From the NCBI GenBank assembly GCA_034111045.1, contig JAWUYA010000071.1, positions 1 to 33,472 of the forward strand: a stretch of DNA of 33,472 nucleotides. The letters run 5' to 3'. The notes under the pieces were generated by a model that was not told the DNA's origin, ran no database searches, and worked only from the letters and a program-made list of their open reading frames with translations. Positions 27,577 to 33,472 of the stretch are shown in pieces. The translations under genes were made by a program, and so were the position numbers. This stretch comes from JALJPB01 sp034111045. Lineage in GTDB: Bacteria > Pseudomonadota > Gammaproteobacteria > Enterobacterales > Alteromonadaceae. Numbering within the stretch: the stretch's first letter is position 1; each line of letters starts with the position of its first letter.

Positions 27577-27604
27577 CTTGTTAACTAGTAATTTATCCCC
27601 ATAT
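27577..27604 (+). promoter_or_regulatory. Heat-shock (sigma-32) promoter of groES-groEL
   Basis: CTTGTTA (27577-27583), a 13-base spacer and CCCCATAT (27597-27604) form a sigma-32 promoter with the same -10 octamer and spacer as the fxsA promoter. It lies 49 bp before the groES ATG. The -35 element is embedded in a 7-bp inverted repeat, ACTAGTT (27560-27566) / AACTAGT (27583-27589). No CIRCE element of the HrcA type is present. Confidence 0.85.
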
Positions 27605-27653
27605 TTAATTTCAAGAAAATTTAATTTACATTAACACTCCCAGGAGAGCATAA

Positions 27654-27944
27654 ATGAGTATTCGACCACTACACGACCGGGTAATTATCAAACGAAATAA
27701 AGCAGAATCGAAATCTGCTGGCGGTATTGTTTTAACAGGAAGTGCTGCAGAAAAATCAACACGTGGTGAAGTGATCGCTGCAGGTAATGGCCGTATTTTA
27801 GAAAACGGCGAAGTACGACCGTTAGATGTTAAAGTCGGCGACAACGTTATTTTTAGTGAAGGCTACGGCGTTAAAACTGAAAAAATTGACGGTGAAGAAG
27901 TATTGATCCTCTCTGAAGCTGACATTCTTGCGATTGTTGAATAA
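27654..27944 (+). CDS. groES: Co-chaperonin GroES
   Basis: GroES caps the GroEL ring during ATP-driven protein folding in the cytoplasm. The 96-residue protein has the expected R-P-L-H-D-R-V-I-I-K-R start, the mobile loop with the S-A-G-G-I-V-L-T-G motif (about residues 21-30), and the G-D-N-V-I-F-S-E-G-Y-G-V segment. AGGAGA lies seven bases before the ATG. groEL follows 78 bp downstream in the same heat-shock transcript. Confidence 0.98.
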   Translation: MSIRPLHDRVIIKRNKAESKSAGGIVLTGSAAEKSTRGEVIAAGNGRILENGEVRPLDVKVGDNVIFSEGYGVKTEKIDGEEVLILSEADILAIVE

Positions 27945-28022
27945 CTCACCTCTTAACTCACTGACGTTTGATGGGATGCTAAGCAAAACCCCATTGAAAC
28001 TAACAAATTATAGGAAAAGATA

Positions 28023-29669
28023 ATGGCTGCAAAAGACGTATTATTTGGTAATGACGCACGAGCAAAAATGCTACGTGGTGTGAATGTATTAGCTGACGCT
28101 GTAAAAGTAACCTTAGGCCCTAAAGGTCGTAATGTTGTGTTAGATAAATCTTTTGGTGGACCAGCGATCACTAAAGATGGTGTGACCGTTGCTAAAGAGA
28201 TCGAATTAGAAGATAAATTCGAAAATATGGGCGCACAAATGGTGAAAGAAGTTGCTTCTAAAGCCAATGACGAAGCCGGCGATGGCACTACAACGGCCAC
28301 TGTATTAGCACAAGCTATTGTTAACGAAGGTTTAAAGTCAATCGCTGCTGGTATGAATCCAATGGATCTTAAACGTGGTATCGACAAAGCAGTTATTGCC
28401 GCCGTTGCCGCCCTTAAAGACTTATCTCAAGAATGTACTGATAACAAAGCGATTGAGCAAGTAGGCACAATATCAGCTAACTCTGATGAAACAGTTGGTA
28501 AAATCATTGCAACGGCAATGGATAAAGTAGGCACTGAAGGCGTTATTACTGTTGAAGAAGGTCAAGCCCTTACCGACGAGTTAGATGTTGTTGAAGGTAT
28601 GCAATTTGACCGTGGTTATTTATCGCCTTATTTCATCAACAATCAAGAAAACGGTAGTGTTGAATTAGAAAACCCGTTTATCCTTTTAGTTGATAAAAAA
28701 GTGTCTAATATTCGTGAATTATTAACCACCTTAGAAGGTGTTGCTAAAGCAGGTAAACCATTACTTATTATTGCAGAAGATGTTGAAGGTGAAGCCTTAG
28801 CAACATTAGTGGTTAACAATATGCGCGGTATTGTTAAAGTTGCAGCCGTTAAAGCCCCTGGATTTGGTGATCGTCGTAAAGCCATGCTACAAGATGTAGC
28901 AACATTAACGGGTGGTACGGTTATTTCTGAAGAAATTGGTATGGAGCTTGAAAAAGCAACATTAGAAGACTTAGGCCAAGCAAAACGTGTAGTAATTACT
29001 AAAGATGCCACTATTATTATTGATGGCATTGGTCAAGACACTGATATTCAAGCACGAGTATCACAAATTCGCGGTCAAATTGAAGAGTCTTCTTCGGACT
29101 ACGACAAAGAAAAATTACAAGAACGTTTAGCTAAATTAGCGGGCGGTGTTGCGGTTATCAAAATTGGTGCAGCAACAGAAATTGAAATGAAAGAGAAAAA
29201 AGCTCGTGTTGAAGATGCATTACATGCAACACGTGCCGCTGTTGAAGAAGGCGTTGTTGCTGGTGGTGGTGTTGCCTTAGTTCGCGCTGCTGAAGCGATT
29301 AAAGATTTAGAAGGGGCTAACGAAGATCAAACTCACGGTATTAATGTAGCCATTCGAGCGATGGAAGCCCCGCTTCGTCAAATCGTTGCTAACTGTGGTG
29401 ATGAGTCTTCAGTGGTATTAAACGAAGTACGCAATGGTAAAGGTAATTATGGTTACAATGCAGGCAATAGTACATATGGCGATATGCTTGAAATGGGTAT
29501 TTTAGACCCTACAAAAGTTACGCGTAGCGCACTACAGTTTGCCGCATCGGTTGCCGGTTTAATGCTAACAACTGAGGCCATGATTACTGATGCACCACAA
29601 GATGGCGCTGCTTCTGCTCCTGATATGGGTGGCATGGGCGGTATGGGTGGCATGGGCGGCATGATGTAA
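28023..29669 (+). CDS. groEL: Chaperonin GroEL
   Basis: GroEL is the 60-kDa ATP-dependent folding chamber. The 548 residues match E. coli (548). The sequence contains the A-A-K-D-V-x-F-G start, the nucleotide-binding G-D-G-T-T-T-A-T-V-L-A loop near 86-96, the apical domain with G-Y-L-S-P-Y-F, the A-A-V-E-E-G-V-V-A-G-G-G signature, and the C-terminal (G-G-M)n tail. AGGAAA precedes the ATG. Transcription ends at the strong hairpin at 29711. Confidence 0.99.
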   Translation: MAAKDVLFGNDARAKMLRGVNVLADAVKVTLGPKGRNVVLDKSFGGPAITKDGVTVAKEIELEDKFENMGAQMVKEVASKANDEAGDGTTTATVLAQAIVNEGLKSIAAGMNPMDLKRGIDKAVIAAVAALKDLSQECTDNKAIEQVGTISANSDETVGKIIATAMDKVGTEGVITVEEGQALTDELDVVEGMQFDRGYLSPYFINNQENGSVELENPFILLVDKKVSNIRELLTTLEGVAKAGKPLLIIAEDVEGEALATLVVNNMRGIVKVAAVKAPGFGDRRKAMLQDVATLTGGTVISEEIGMELEKATLEDLGQAKRVVITKDATIIIDGIGQDTDIQARVSQIRGQIEESSSDYDKEKLQERLAKLAGGVAVIKIGAATEIEMKEKKARVEDALHATRAAVEEGVVAGGGVALVRAAEAIKDLEGANEDQTHGINVAIRAMEAPLRQIVANCGDESSVVLNEVRNGKGNYGYNAGNSTYGDMLEMGILDPTKVTRSALQFAASVAGLMLTTEAMITDAPQDGAASAPDMGGMGGMGGMGGMM

Positions 29670-29710
29670 TAGATTTTAAATCTATTAGTCTAGCTCTAAC
29701 CATTTAATTA

Positions 29711-29741
29711 AAAGCCTGAATAGTAATATTCAGGCTTTTTT
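29711..29741 (+). terminator. Intrinsic terminator of groES-groEL
   Basis: AAAGCCTGAATA (29711-29722) pairs perfectly with TATTCAGGCTTT (29727-29738) around a GTAA tetraloop, with T continuing to 29741. It is 41 bp after the groEL stop. Confidence 0.92.
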
Positions 29742-30211
29742 ATTGGCTGCTTATCAATATCTAATAACACTTTTGTTATGAATTGGTAGTGGGTAATGAA
29801 ATGTATCTTCCCGTCAATCCTAATGCCTTCTTTGATACGATAGCGGAAGTAAGCTTTGGCTTATCTAATGAAAGAAAATCCGATAAATAGTCCTAAATAA
29901 GATAATAAGATTTTTATCATTTTGATGATACGCTGCGATTTATTTTTAGATCGGCGTTAACTACTGGCTAAGTTAAGTGTAATCAAGTCAATATCAAGCT
30001 TAATTTTTAGTTTGAAAAGAGTATTGTAATAAAAATATCCTTTTTCAATCTGATGCTATTGGATGTGTGAAACTTACAACTACAGCTTAGATTTTTAATA
30101 TACATATTAGTTATTTACTTGGAAATAAATTATATATATCCTTTATCGCATCTAATGTATTTGACATTAGATCAAGCTTTTAAAATCAATTTATTTTATT
30201 TAAGGACGAAT
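29742..30211. other. 470-bp AT-rich intergenic stretch, no gene recognised
   Basis: I find no convincing gene here. The best small frame is 29802-29891 on the plus strand (29 codons plus stop, starting M-Y-L-P-V-N-P-N-A-F-F-D), with no ribosome site; it may be a gene remnant. ATAACA-CTTT-TGTTAT near 29763 is a minor hairpin. TTGACA at 30161 could be a -35 element for the next gene, but no good -10 follows at proper spacing. Confidence 0.5.
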
Positions 30212-30868
30212 ATGAAAAAATCACTCTCGATTTTGTTAATGTTAGGCTCAGTTAACTCTTATGCTGGAGATTGGTACGACGATTGGCTCACAACATCAGT
30301 TCCTATTACAGGTGTTGCCAATGTTTATCAAGGTGTAGCAAGTTGTTATGTCAATTTACCATTCCCTCTTTCCGCAAATATTCAACCAACATTACGGTCC
30401 GCAGTATTTTTATACCATGATCCTTATTATTACGGTACTGGCTATGCTTTTTTTCCGGAAGATGTACCAGCAGGGGCACAAGCTTGTCAGGCAGCAGTTC
30501 CATTTTCTCATCAACAAGAATTCATTACAGGGTATTCTACTGAAAGAACTCCAATACTTCCTTTTCCCTCAAGTGTTGATATAGAACGTTTAGGCTGTAT
30601 TAATTCATCACAAAGGAAAATTATTGTAACTACTGAAGGTAGTAACGATTCAAGTCCAAATAATATGAAAATATACGGTTCAACTAGTCCTTACTTCCCT
30701 GATACACTTTTCTATTCGGGGGCTTTTAGTGAAAATATGCTTATAACTGTAAATGCAACTTCAGATATTATGAATTTTCGAGTGAAACTAGATAATGGCT
30801 CTAGTTATTATACATCTCAAAGCCAAATGAATTGCACTAGTCCCGGAGGAGGCGGACCTTTAAATTAA
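30212..30868 (+). CDS. Exported protein of unknown function with four cysteines
   Basis: I do not recognise this 218-residue protein. It starts with a clear signal peptide (M-K-K-S, then a Leu/Ile core, cleavage likely after Y-A near residue 18), with AAGGA about seven bases before the ATG. The open frame extends 31 codons further upstream without a ribosome site. The mature part is rich in Tyr, Pro, Ser and Asn, with four cysteines (A-S-C-Y, Q-A-C-Q, L-G-C-I, M-N-C-T) that could form two disulfides in the periplasm or outside the cell. It ends in a Gly-rich tail (S-P-G-G-G-G-P-L-N). No membrane anchor is seen. It lies in the AT-rich region after groEL. Confidence 0.75.
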   Translation: MKKSLSILLMLGSVNSYAGDWYDDWLTTSVPITGVANVYQGVASCYVNLPFPLSANIQPTLRSAVFLYHDPYYYGTGYAFFPEDVPAGAQACQAAVPFSHQQEFITGYSTERTPILPFPSSVDIERLGCINSSQRKIIVTTEGSNDSSPNNMKIYGSTSPYFPDTLFYSGAFSENMLITVNATSDIMNFRVKLDNGSSYYTSQSQMNCTSPGGGGPLN

Positions 30869-30954
30869 ATGGATGTAAACAAAGTGTCTAATTAATCAGG
30901 TCACCTCATGGTGAATTAATAGTAAATATTATTAAGCTATTAATTATAATAAAG

Positions 30955-31105
30955 GCTTTGTTCCCTTAAATTGCGTTGGCATATACTAAATTTATTAGCA
31001 GCCCTATAAGAATAAAAGGCTTCGTTACTTTTAATACTAGATATAGTACAGGCTACAACCTTTTGTTGCTAAGCTAAACCACACAAAATCTAACGGGAAC
31101 ATAGC
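30955..31105. repeat. Long-range inverted repeat in front of the small barrel gene
   Basis: The left arm GCTTTGTTCCC (30955-30965) and the right arm GGGAACATAGC (31095-31105) are inverse at 10 of 11 positions. The match continues inward as TTAAATT against AATCTAA with one gap. The left arm also recurs as a looser direct copy at about 31015 (AAAAGGCTTCGTTAC). The 259-bp gap holds no gene. It may be a small miniature element or a structured leader of the gene at 31128. Confidence 0.4.
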
Positions 31106-31127
31106 TATAGCAAAAGGAAGTATAGAT

Positions 31128-31745
31128 ATGAGAAAAATTTTAATTTTTATAATTTATGTAGGAAACATAGTTTGGGTTACTACTACCCATGCACAAGATT
31201 CGAGCAATTGGTATTTAACTACTTCGTATAGTTTTCAAAATATTTCTAATGAAGGTGGAGATTTAAATACAATAAATGGTTCTGTTGGATATAAAATGAA
31301 CAACTACTTTTCTATAGAAACTAGAGTTGGTGTGGGAACTTCTGGTTATTCAAGAGAGTTTCTAGATATTGGGGGTCTAGAAGGTGATGAACTTGTTCCT
31401 GTTCGCGCTGTAGAGCACGATATTGAAACACAGGTAGCTTTATTGTTGAAAGCTTTTTATCCTTTAACTGACAAACTTCATGTATATGCAGTTGCTGGTG
31501 GCATGTCTACAAAGTCAGAAGTGAAAGTTTCTGGTAACCTTTTTTATGATGGAGTAGAAACTAAATTTTCATCTAACTCTACTAATACAGATAAGGGTTT
31601 GACATATGGCGCTGGCTTAAGCTATCAATTTAATGATGATTTTAGTTTGTTTGTTGATTACCAAATTCTGCCGGAGTTTGAACCAAGTCAATATACTTCA
31701 AAAGACTGGGACAGTATAAATATGGGAGGGATTTGGCGATTCTAA
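31128..31745 (+). CDS. Small outer-membrane beta-barrel protein (OmpA-like/OMP_b-brl type)
   Basis: The 205-residue protein has a signal peptide (cleavage after T-H-A at about residue 22) and a mature part of about eight amphipathic strands with aromatic ends, such as W-Y-L-T-T-S-Y-S-F, G-L-T-Y-G-A-G-L-S-Y-Q-F and F-S-L-F-V-D-Y-Q-I-L. It ends in G-G-I-W-R-F, whose terminal Phe is the outer-membrane insertion signal. This fits the eight-stranded porin-family barrel fold (PF13505-like). The ligand and role are unknown. AAGGAAG precedes the ATG. It stands alone, converging with a tiny lipoprotein gene. Confidence 0.8.
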   Translation: MRKILIFIIYVGNIVWVTTTHAQDSSNWYLTTSYSFQNISNEGGDLNTINGSVGYKMNNYFSIETRVGVGTSGYSREFLDIGGLEGDELVPVRAVEHDIETQVALLLKAFYPLTDKLHVYAVAGGMSTKSEVKVSGNLFYDGVETKFSSNSTNTDKGLTYGAGLSYQFNDDFSLFVDYQILPEFEPSQYTSKDWDSINMGGIWRF

Positions 31746-31800
31746 TTTTACCCCATATTATATTTTTATATAGGTAGATAATATATATAAAAGCCTATTC

Positions 31801-31980
31801 TTACTGACTTTCAGAAGGGATAGTTTTTTTTACGCACTCACCTTCGTTATTTATAATAATACAATTTTTTTCTTTTACCGGGCGAGGAATTTCGCCATGC
31901 TTGGTAAATACTCTAAAATTGCTGCAAGAAACTATTGAAAGATACAAAATTGATGCTATTACTGCTTTCATTGAGCTCAT
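31801..31980 (-). CDS. Small putative lipoprotein, unknown function
   Basis: The 59-residue protein starts M-S-S-M-K-A-V with a hydrophobic core and a lipobox-like S-I-V-S-C at about residues 15-19, so the Cys would be lipidated. The mature 41 residues carry two more cysteines (N-C-I-I-I and E-C-V-K-K) and many Lys and Glu. I chose the Met at 31980 because AGAGG lies five bases before it; an in-frame ATG five codons upstream lacks a site. I do not recognise a family. It converges with the barrel gene after 55 bp. Confidence 0.6.
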   Translation of the reverse strand: MSSMKAVIASILYLSIVSCSNFRVFTKHGEIPRPVKEKNCIIINNEGECVKKTIPSESQ

Positions 31981-32198
31981 TATTACCTCTTCCATTGTTT
32001 TAATAATTGCTTATTTTTTTGTTAGATATGACTCCGAAATTAATACACTCACGATTGTAATATATCATTAATGTACCATCTACTCTAATGATTTAGAGAC
32101 TACCGTTAGTAACTTAAAACTTGATGTCGGCTATTGGCTAGGAGCCGAAATATTAATTTAGTCACTCAAGGCTTCTGGTTAGCGCACTATTTCAACCT

Positions 32199-32429
32199 CT
32201 AATGAACTTCACCATCTGGTTCGATATTATGTAAATTTTTTTCATCTTTGGCTATGAATCCGTCCTTGATTTTTTGTCTTGCCATTGATTCGCCCAATTT
32301 GGATCTTAAGTCTTCCCACTCAACTCCAAAGTCTTCAATAAAGTCATCAACAAATAACTCAAGCTCCTCTTCAGTATATGGTGTCTTACGGTCATTGGCT
32401 GGGTTCATCCAATCAGGTTCATTAGTCAT
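32199..32429 (-). CDS. Acidic 76-residue protein of unknown function
   Basis: This soluble, strongly acidic protein begins M-T-N-E-P-D-W-M-N-P-A-N-D-R-K-T-P-Y-T and continues with an E/D-rich helix (E-E-E-L-E-L-F-V-D-D-F-I-E-D-F). GGAGA eight bases before the ATG supports expression. The compact W-M-N-P-x-N-D-R-K-T-P-Y-T opening looks like a conserved family motif, but I cannot name the family. It is divergent from the tyrosine recombinase gene with only 72 bp between the start codons, so shared control or a functional link is possible. TCGGCT/AGCCGA at 32127-32148 is a weak hairpin past its stop. Confidence 0.65.
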   Translation of the reverse strand: MTNEPDWMNPANDRKTPYTEEELELFVDDFIEDFGVEWEDLRSKLGESMARQKIKDGFIAKDEKNLHNIEPDGEVH

Positions 32430-32457
32430 GAGGTGTCTCCAAGAAGTAATTTAATCG

Positions 32458-32471
32458 TTATGGTTCCATAA
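32458..32471. promoter_or_regulatory. Palindrome in the divergent promoter region
   Basis: TTATGG-TT-CCATAA is a perfect 14-bp palindrome (6-bp arms, 2-bp centre) midway between the divergent starts of the acidic protein (32429) and the recombinase (32502). It could be an operator controlling both. No regulator is identified. Confidence 0.4.
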
Positions 32472-32501
32472 TTATAGTTCACTTAAAGAAGGAGTAAAAT
32501 T

Positions 32502-33125
32502 ATGCATAACATTGTACTTTATCAACAAAAGCCAAGTTGGAACAAAGGTAAGCTTGTAGGGCAAAAACTTCCCCTTAAACTTGAAGAAGTATGGTCTATC
32601 AGAACAAGACTTGATTTAGCCAATAACCTTCGAGAATTAACTATGTTTAATTTAGCACTAGATTGTAAATTAAGAGCATGTGATTTCATAAAGCTTAAAG
32701 TGTCGGATATTGCACATGGGAAAACCATTCAATCACGAGCTATGTTAATTCAACAAAAAACGGGAACTCCTGTTCAATTTGAAATAACTAAAAAAACGAG
32801 AATAGCTTTACAAAAATGGATATCATTCAAATCTCTTCATTCAAGTGATTATTTATTCGGTAGTAGAGTAAAAGATGATTTCCATTTAACGACTCGGCAA
32901 TATGCCAGAATCGTCAAAAAGTGGATTGCTAGTATTGGTTTGGATGTAACATCCTATAGTACTCATTCAATGAGGCGAACTAAGGCAACCTTGATCTATA
33001 AAAAAACCAAAAACCTGAGAGCAGTTCAGATTTTGCTTGGTCATACAAAACTAGAAAGTACCGTTCGCTATCTTGGTATTGAAGTCGATGATGCACTTGA
33101 ACTGTCGGAAACTATAGATATTTGA
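32502..33125 (+). CDS. Short tyrosine recombinase (phage-integrase family)
   Basis: The 207-residue protein consists almost wholly of the catalytic domain. The full active-site set is visible: R58 (C-K-L-R-A-C-D), K86 (Q-Q-K-T-G-T), H155-x2-R158 (T-H-S-M-R-R-T), H181 (L-G-H-T-K) and nucleophile Y190 (V-R-Y-L-G). Typical integrases are 300-400 residues with an N-terminal core-binding domain; here only about 30 residues precede the catalytic fold. I recall this short type, with its P-S-W-N-K-G-K-L-V-G-Q-K opening, from many gammaproteobacterial genomes and mobile regions; its target is unknown to me. AAGGAG precedes the ATG. Two inverted near-palindromes lie 198-317 bp downstream and could be its sites. 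Confidence 0.92.
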   Translation: MHNIVLYQQKPSWNKGKLVGQKLPLKLEEVWSIRTRLDLANNLRELTMFNLALDCKLRACDFIKLKVSDIAHGKTIQSRAMLIQQKTGTPVQFEITKKTRIALQKWISFKSLHSSDYLFGSRVKDDFHLTTRQYARIVKKWIASIGLDVTSYSTHSMRRTKATLIYKKTKNLRAVQILLGHTKLESTVRYLGIEVDDALELSETIDI

Positions 33126-33322
33126 ACCACAAATAACTAAGGAAGTATGGACGCTTCCTGCCACAGAGGGGTCATACCTTCTCGTTAAAATTAGTAACAA
33201 AAAGGACAAGATTGATACGATTGCTAACATTTCAACATTCCATTTTTATGACTTCTTGGTGCGCTAAGCGGAAGGTAGCTTCAAAATATTTGCGATATAT
33301 TTTCTAATGAATTGACTGTGTC

Positions 33323-33347
33323 ATATTACTGAGAAGTCTTAGTAATA
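33323..33347 (+). repeat. Near-palindromic site A, putative recombinase core site
   Basis: ATATTACTGAG, then AAGTCT, then TAGTAATA. The arms are inverted with one mismatch around a short centre. The 25-bp sequence matches the reverse complement of site B at 24 of 25 positions, but only 22 of 25 in direct orientation. The repeat is seen directly; its role in recombination is inferred. Confidence 0.6.
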
Positions 33348-33417
33348 AACAGAAAACATTCTACTTAACTTCTAATTAATTGATATTATAGGTAATAAAG
33401 ACGAATATTGTATTGGA

Positions 33418-33442
33418 TATTACTGAGACTTCTCAGTAATAT
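33418..33442 (-). repeat. Near-palindromic site B, inverted copy of site A
   Basis: This lies within a perfect 13-bp inverted repeat, GGATATTACTGAG (33415-33427) and CTCAGTAATATCC (33432-33444), with an ACTT centre. On the minus strand its centre reads AGAAGTCT, as in site A on the plus strand. The two sites are therefore inverted relative to each other across 70 bp. Confidence 0.6.
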
Positions 33443-33472
33443 CCATGTTCTGACAAGAATACAAAACTTTTA

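Larger units (their letters stand above)
33126..33472. other. 347-bp non-coding stretch after the recombinase, containing paired palindromes
   Basis: No gene is seen before the window ends. The first 200 bp hold only a short hairpin (GGAAG / CTTCC near 33142-33159) with no T-run. The rest contains the two 25-bp near-palindromes annotated separately, separated by a 70-bp AT-rich segment. Confidence 0.6.

Noticed and set aside
27560..27653. CIRCE (HrcA) operator in the groESL leader
   Set aside because: The TTAGCACTC-N9-GAGTGCTAA pattern is absent. The inverted repeat present has different arms.
28643..29029. Minus-strand open frame inside groEL (and similar ones inside fadB, fadA and groES)
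   Set aside because: These are shadows opposite strongly coding genes with low-complexity Ser/Thr/Ile translations.
30940..31110. Integron attC site in front of the barrel gene
   Set aside because: The CTAAC-like element lies on the inner side of the right arm, the opposite of attC geometry, and the nearby recombinase is too short to be an integron integrase and shows no evident IntI-specific insert.
31751..31758. CCCCATAT octamer after the barrel gene, resembling a sigma-32 -10 element
   Set aside because: There is no CTTGAA-like -35 at suitable distance upstream and no plus-strand gene downstream until 32502.
1..33472. CRISPR arrays, tRNA or rRNA genes, toxin-antitoxin pairs, insertion sequences with transposase
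   Set aside because: None seen on reading both strands: no regularly spaced repeats, no cloverleaf-like segments, and no transposase motifs.

Overview
The window reads as a chromosomal segment of a marine gammaproteobacterium of the Alteromonadales. The AT-leaning codon use, the fadBA, aroQ-accB-accC, fbp-ppaC and fxsA-groES-groEL neighbourhoods and the two EAL proteins fit a Colwellia/Thalassotalea-like genome. That placement is an inference from protein style and gene order, not from a search.

Layout. 1-2523: end of an assimilatory sulfate reduction operon (cysJ tail, cysI, cysH). 2557-7191: a conserved protein of unknown role, a response-regulator-like EAL protein whose receiver has lost its phosphorylation residues, and an MFS transporter. 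7318-10916: the fatty-acid beta-oxidation operon fadBA, with an upstream PsrA-like palindrome and a shared downstream terminator. 10943-12987: ppaC (pyrophosphatase) and fbp (fructose-1,6-bisphosphatase) on the minus strand. 13074-17396: an apparent operon of a secreted metzincin-type metalloprotease, a Bcr/CflA drug exporter and elbB. 17410-20218: a 56-residue cysteine-motif gene, then aroQ-accB-accC (shikimate pathway and acetyl-CoA carboxylase). 20475-24808: a tightly packed three-gene cassette (small periplasmic-binding-like protein, porin-like barrel, membrane GGDEF/EAL protein). The 3' end of its last gene has been tandemly duplicated and frameshifted. 24925-29741: dsbD, then fxsA and groES-groEL, each of the last two units behind a clear heat-shock (sigma-32) promoter.

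29742-33472 looks different. It is AT-richer by eye, gene-sparse, and holds proteins I do not recognise: a secreted four-cysteine protein, a small outer-membrane barrel, a tiny lipoprotein and an acidic 76-residue protein. It also holds a short tyrosine recombinase with all catalytic residues but little in front of its catalytic domain. Downstream of the recombinase lie two near-identical 25-bp near-palindromes in inverted orientation, 70 bp apart. They have the geometry of recombinase core sites, so this is the best candidate for an undescribed mobile or invertible element.

The other candidate for something little described is the 20475-24676 cassette, which looks like a periplasm-to-c-di-GMP sensing unit. 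Both EAL proteins in the window keep their phosphodiesterase motifs while their GGDEF motifs are altered at the same position, so both are more likely to break down c-di-GMP than make it.
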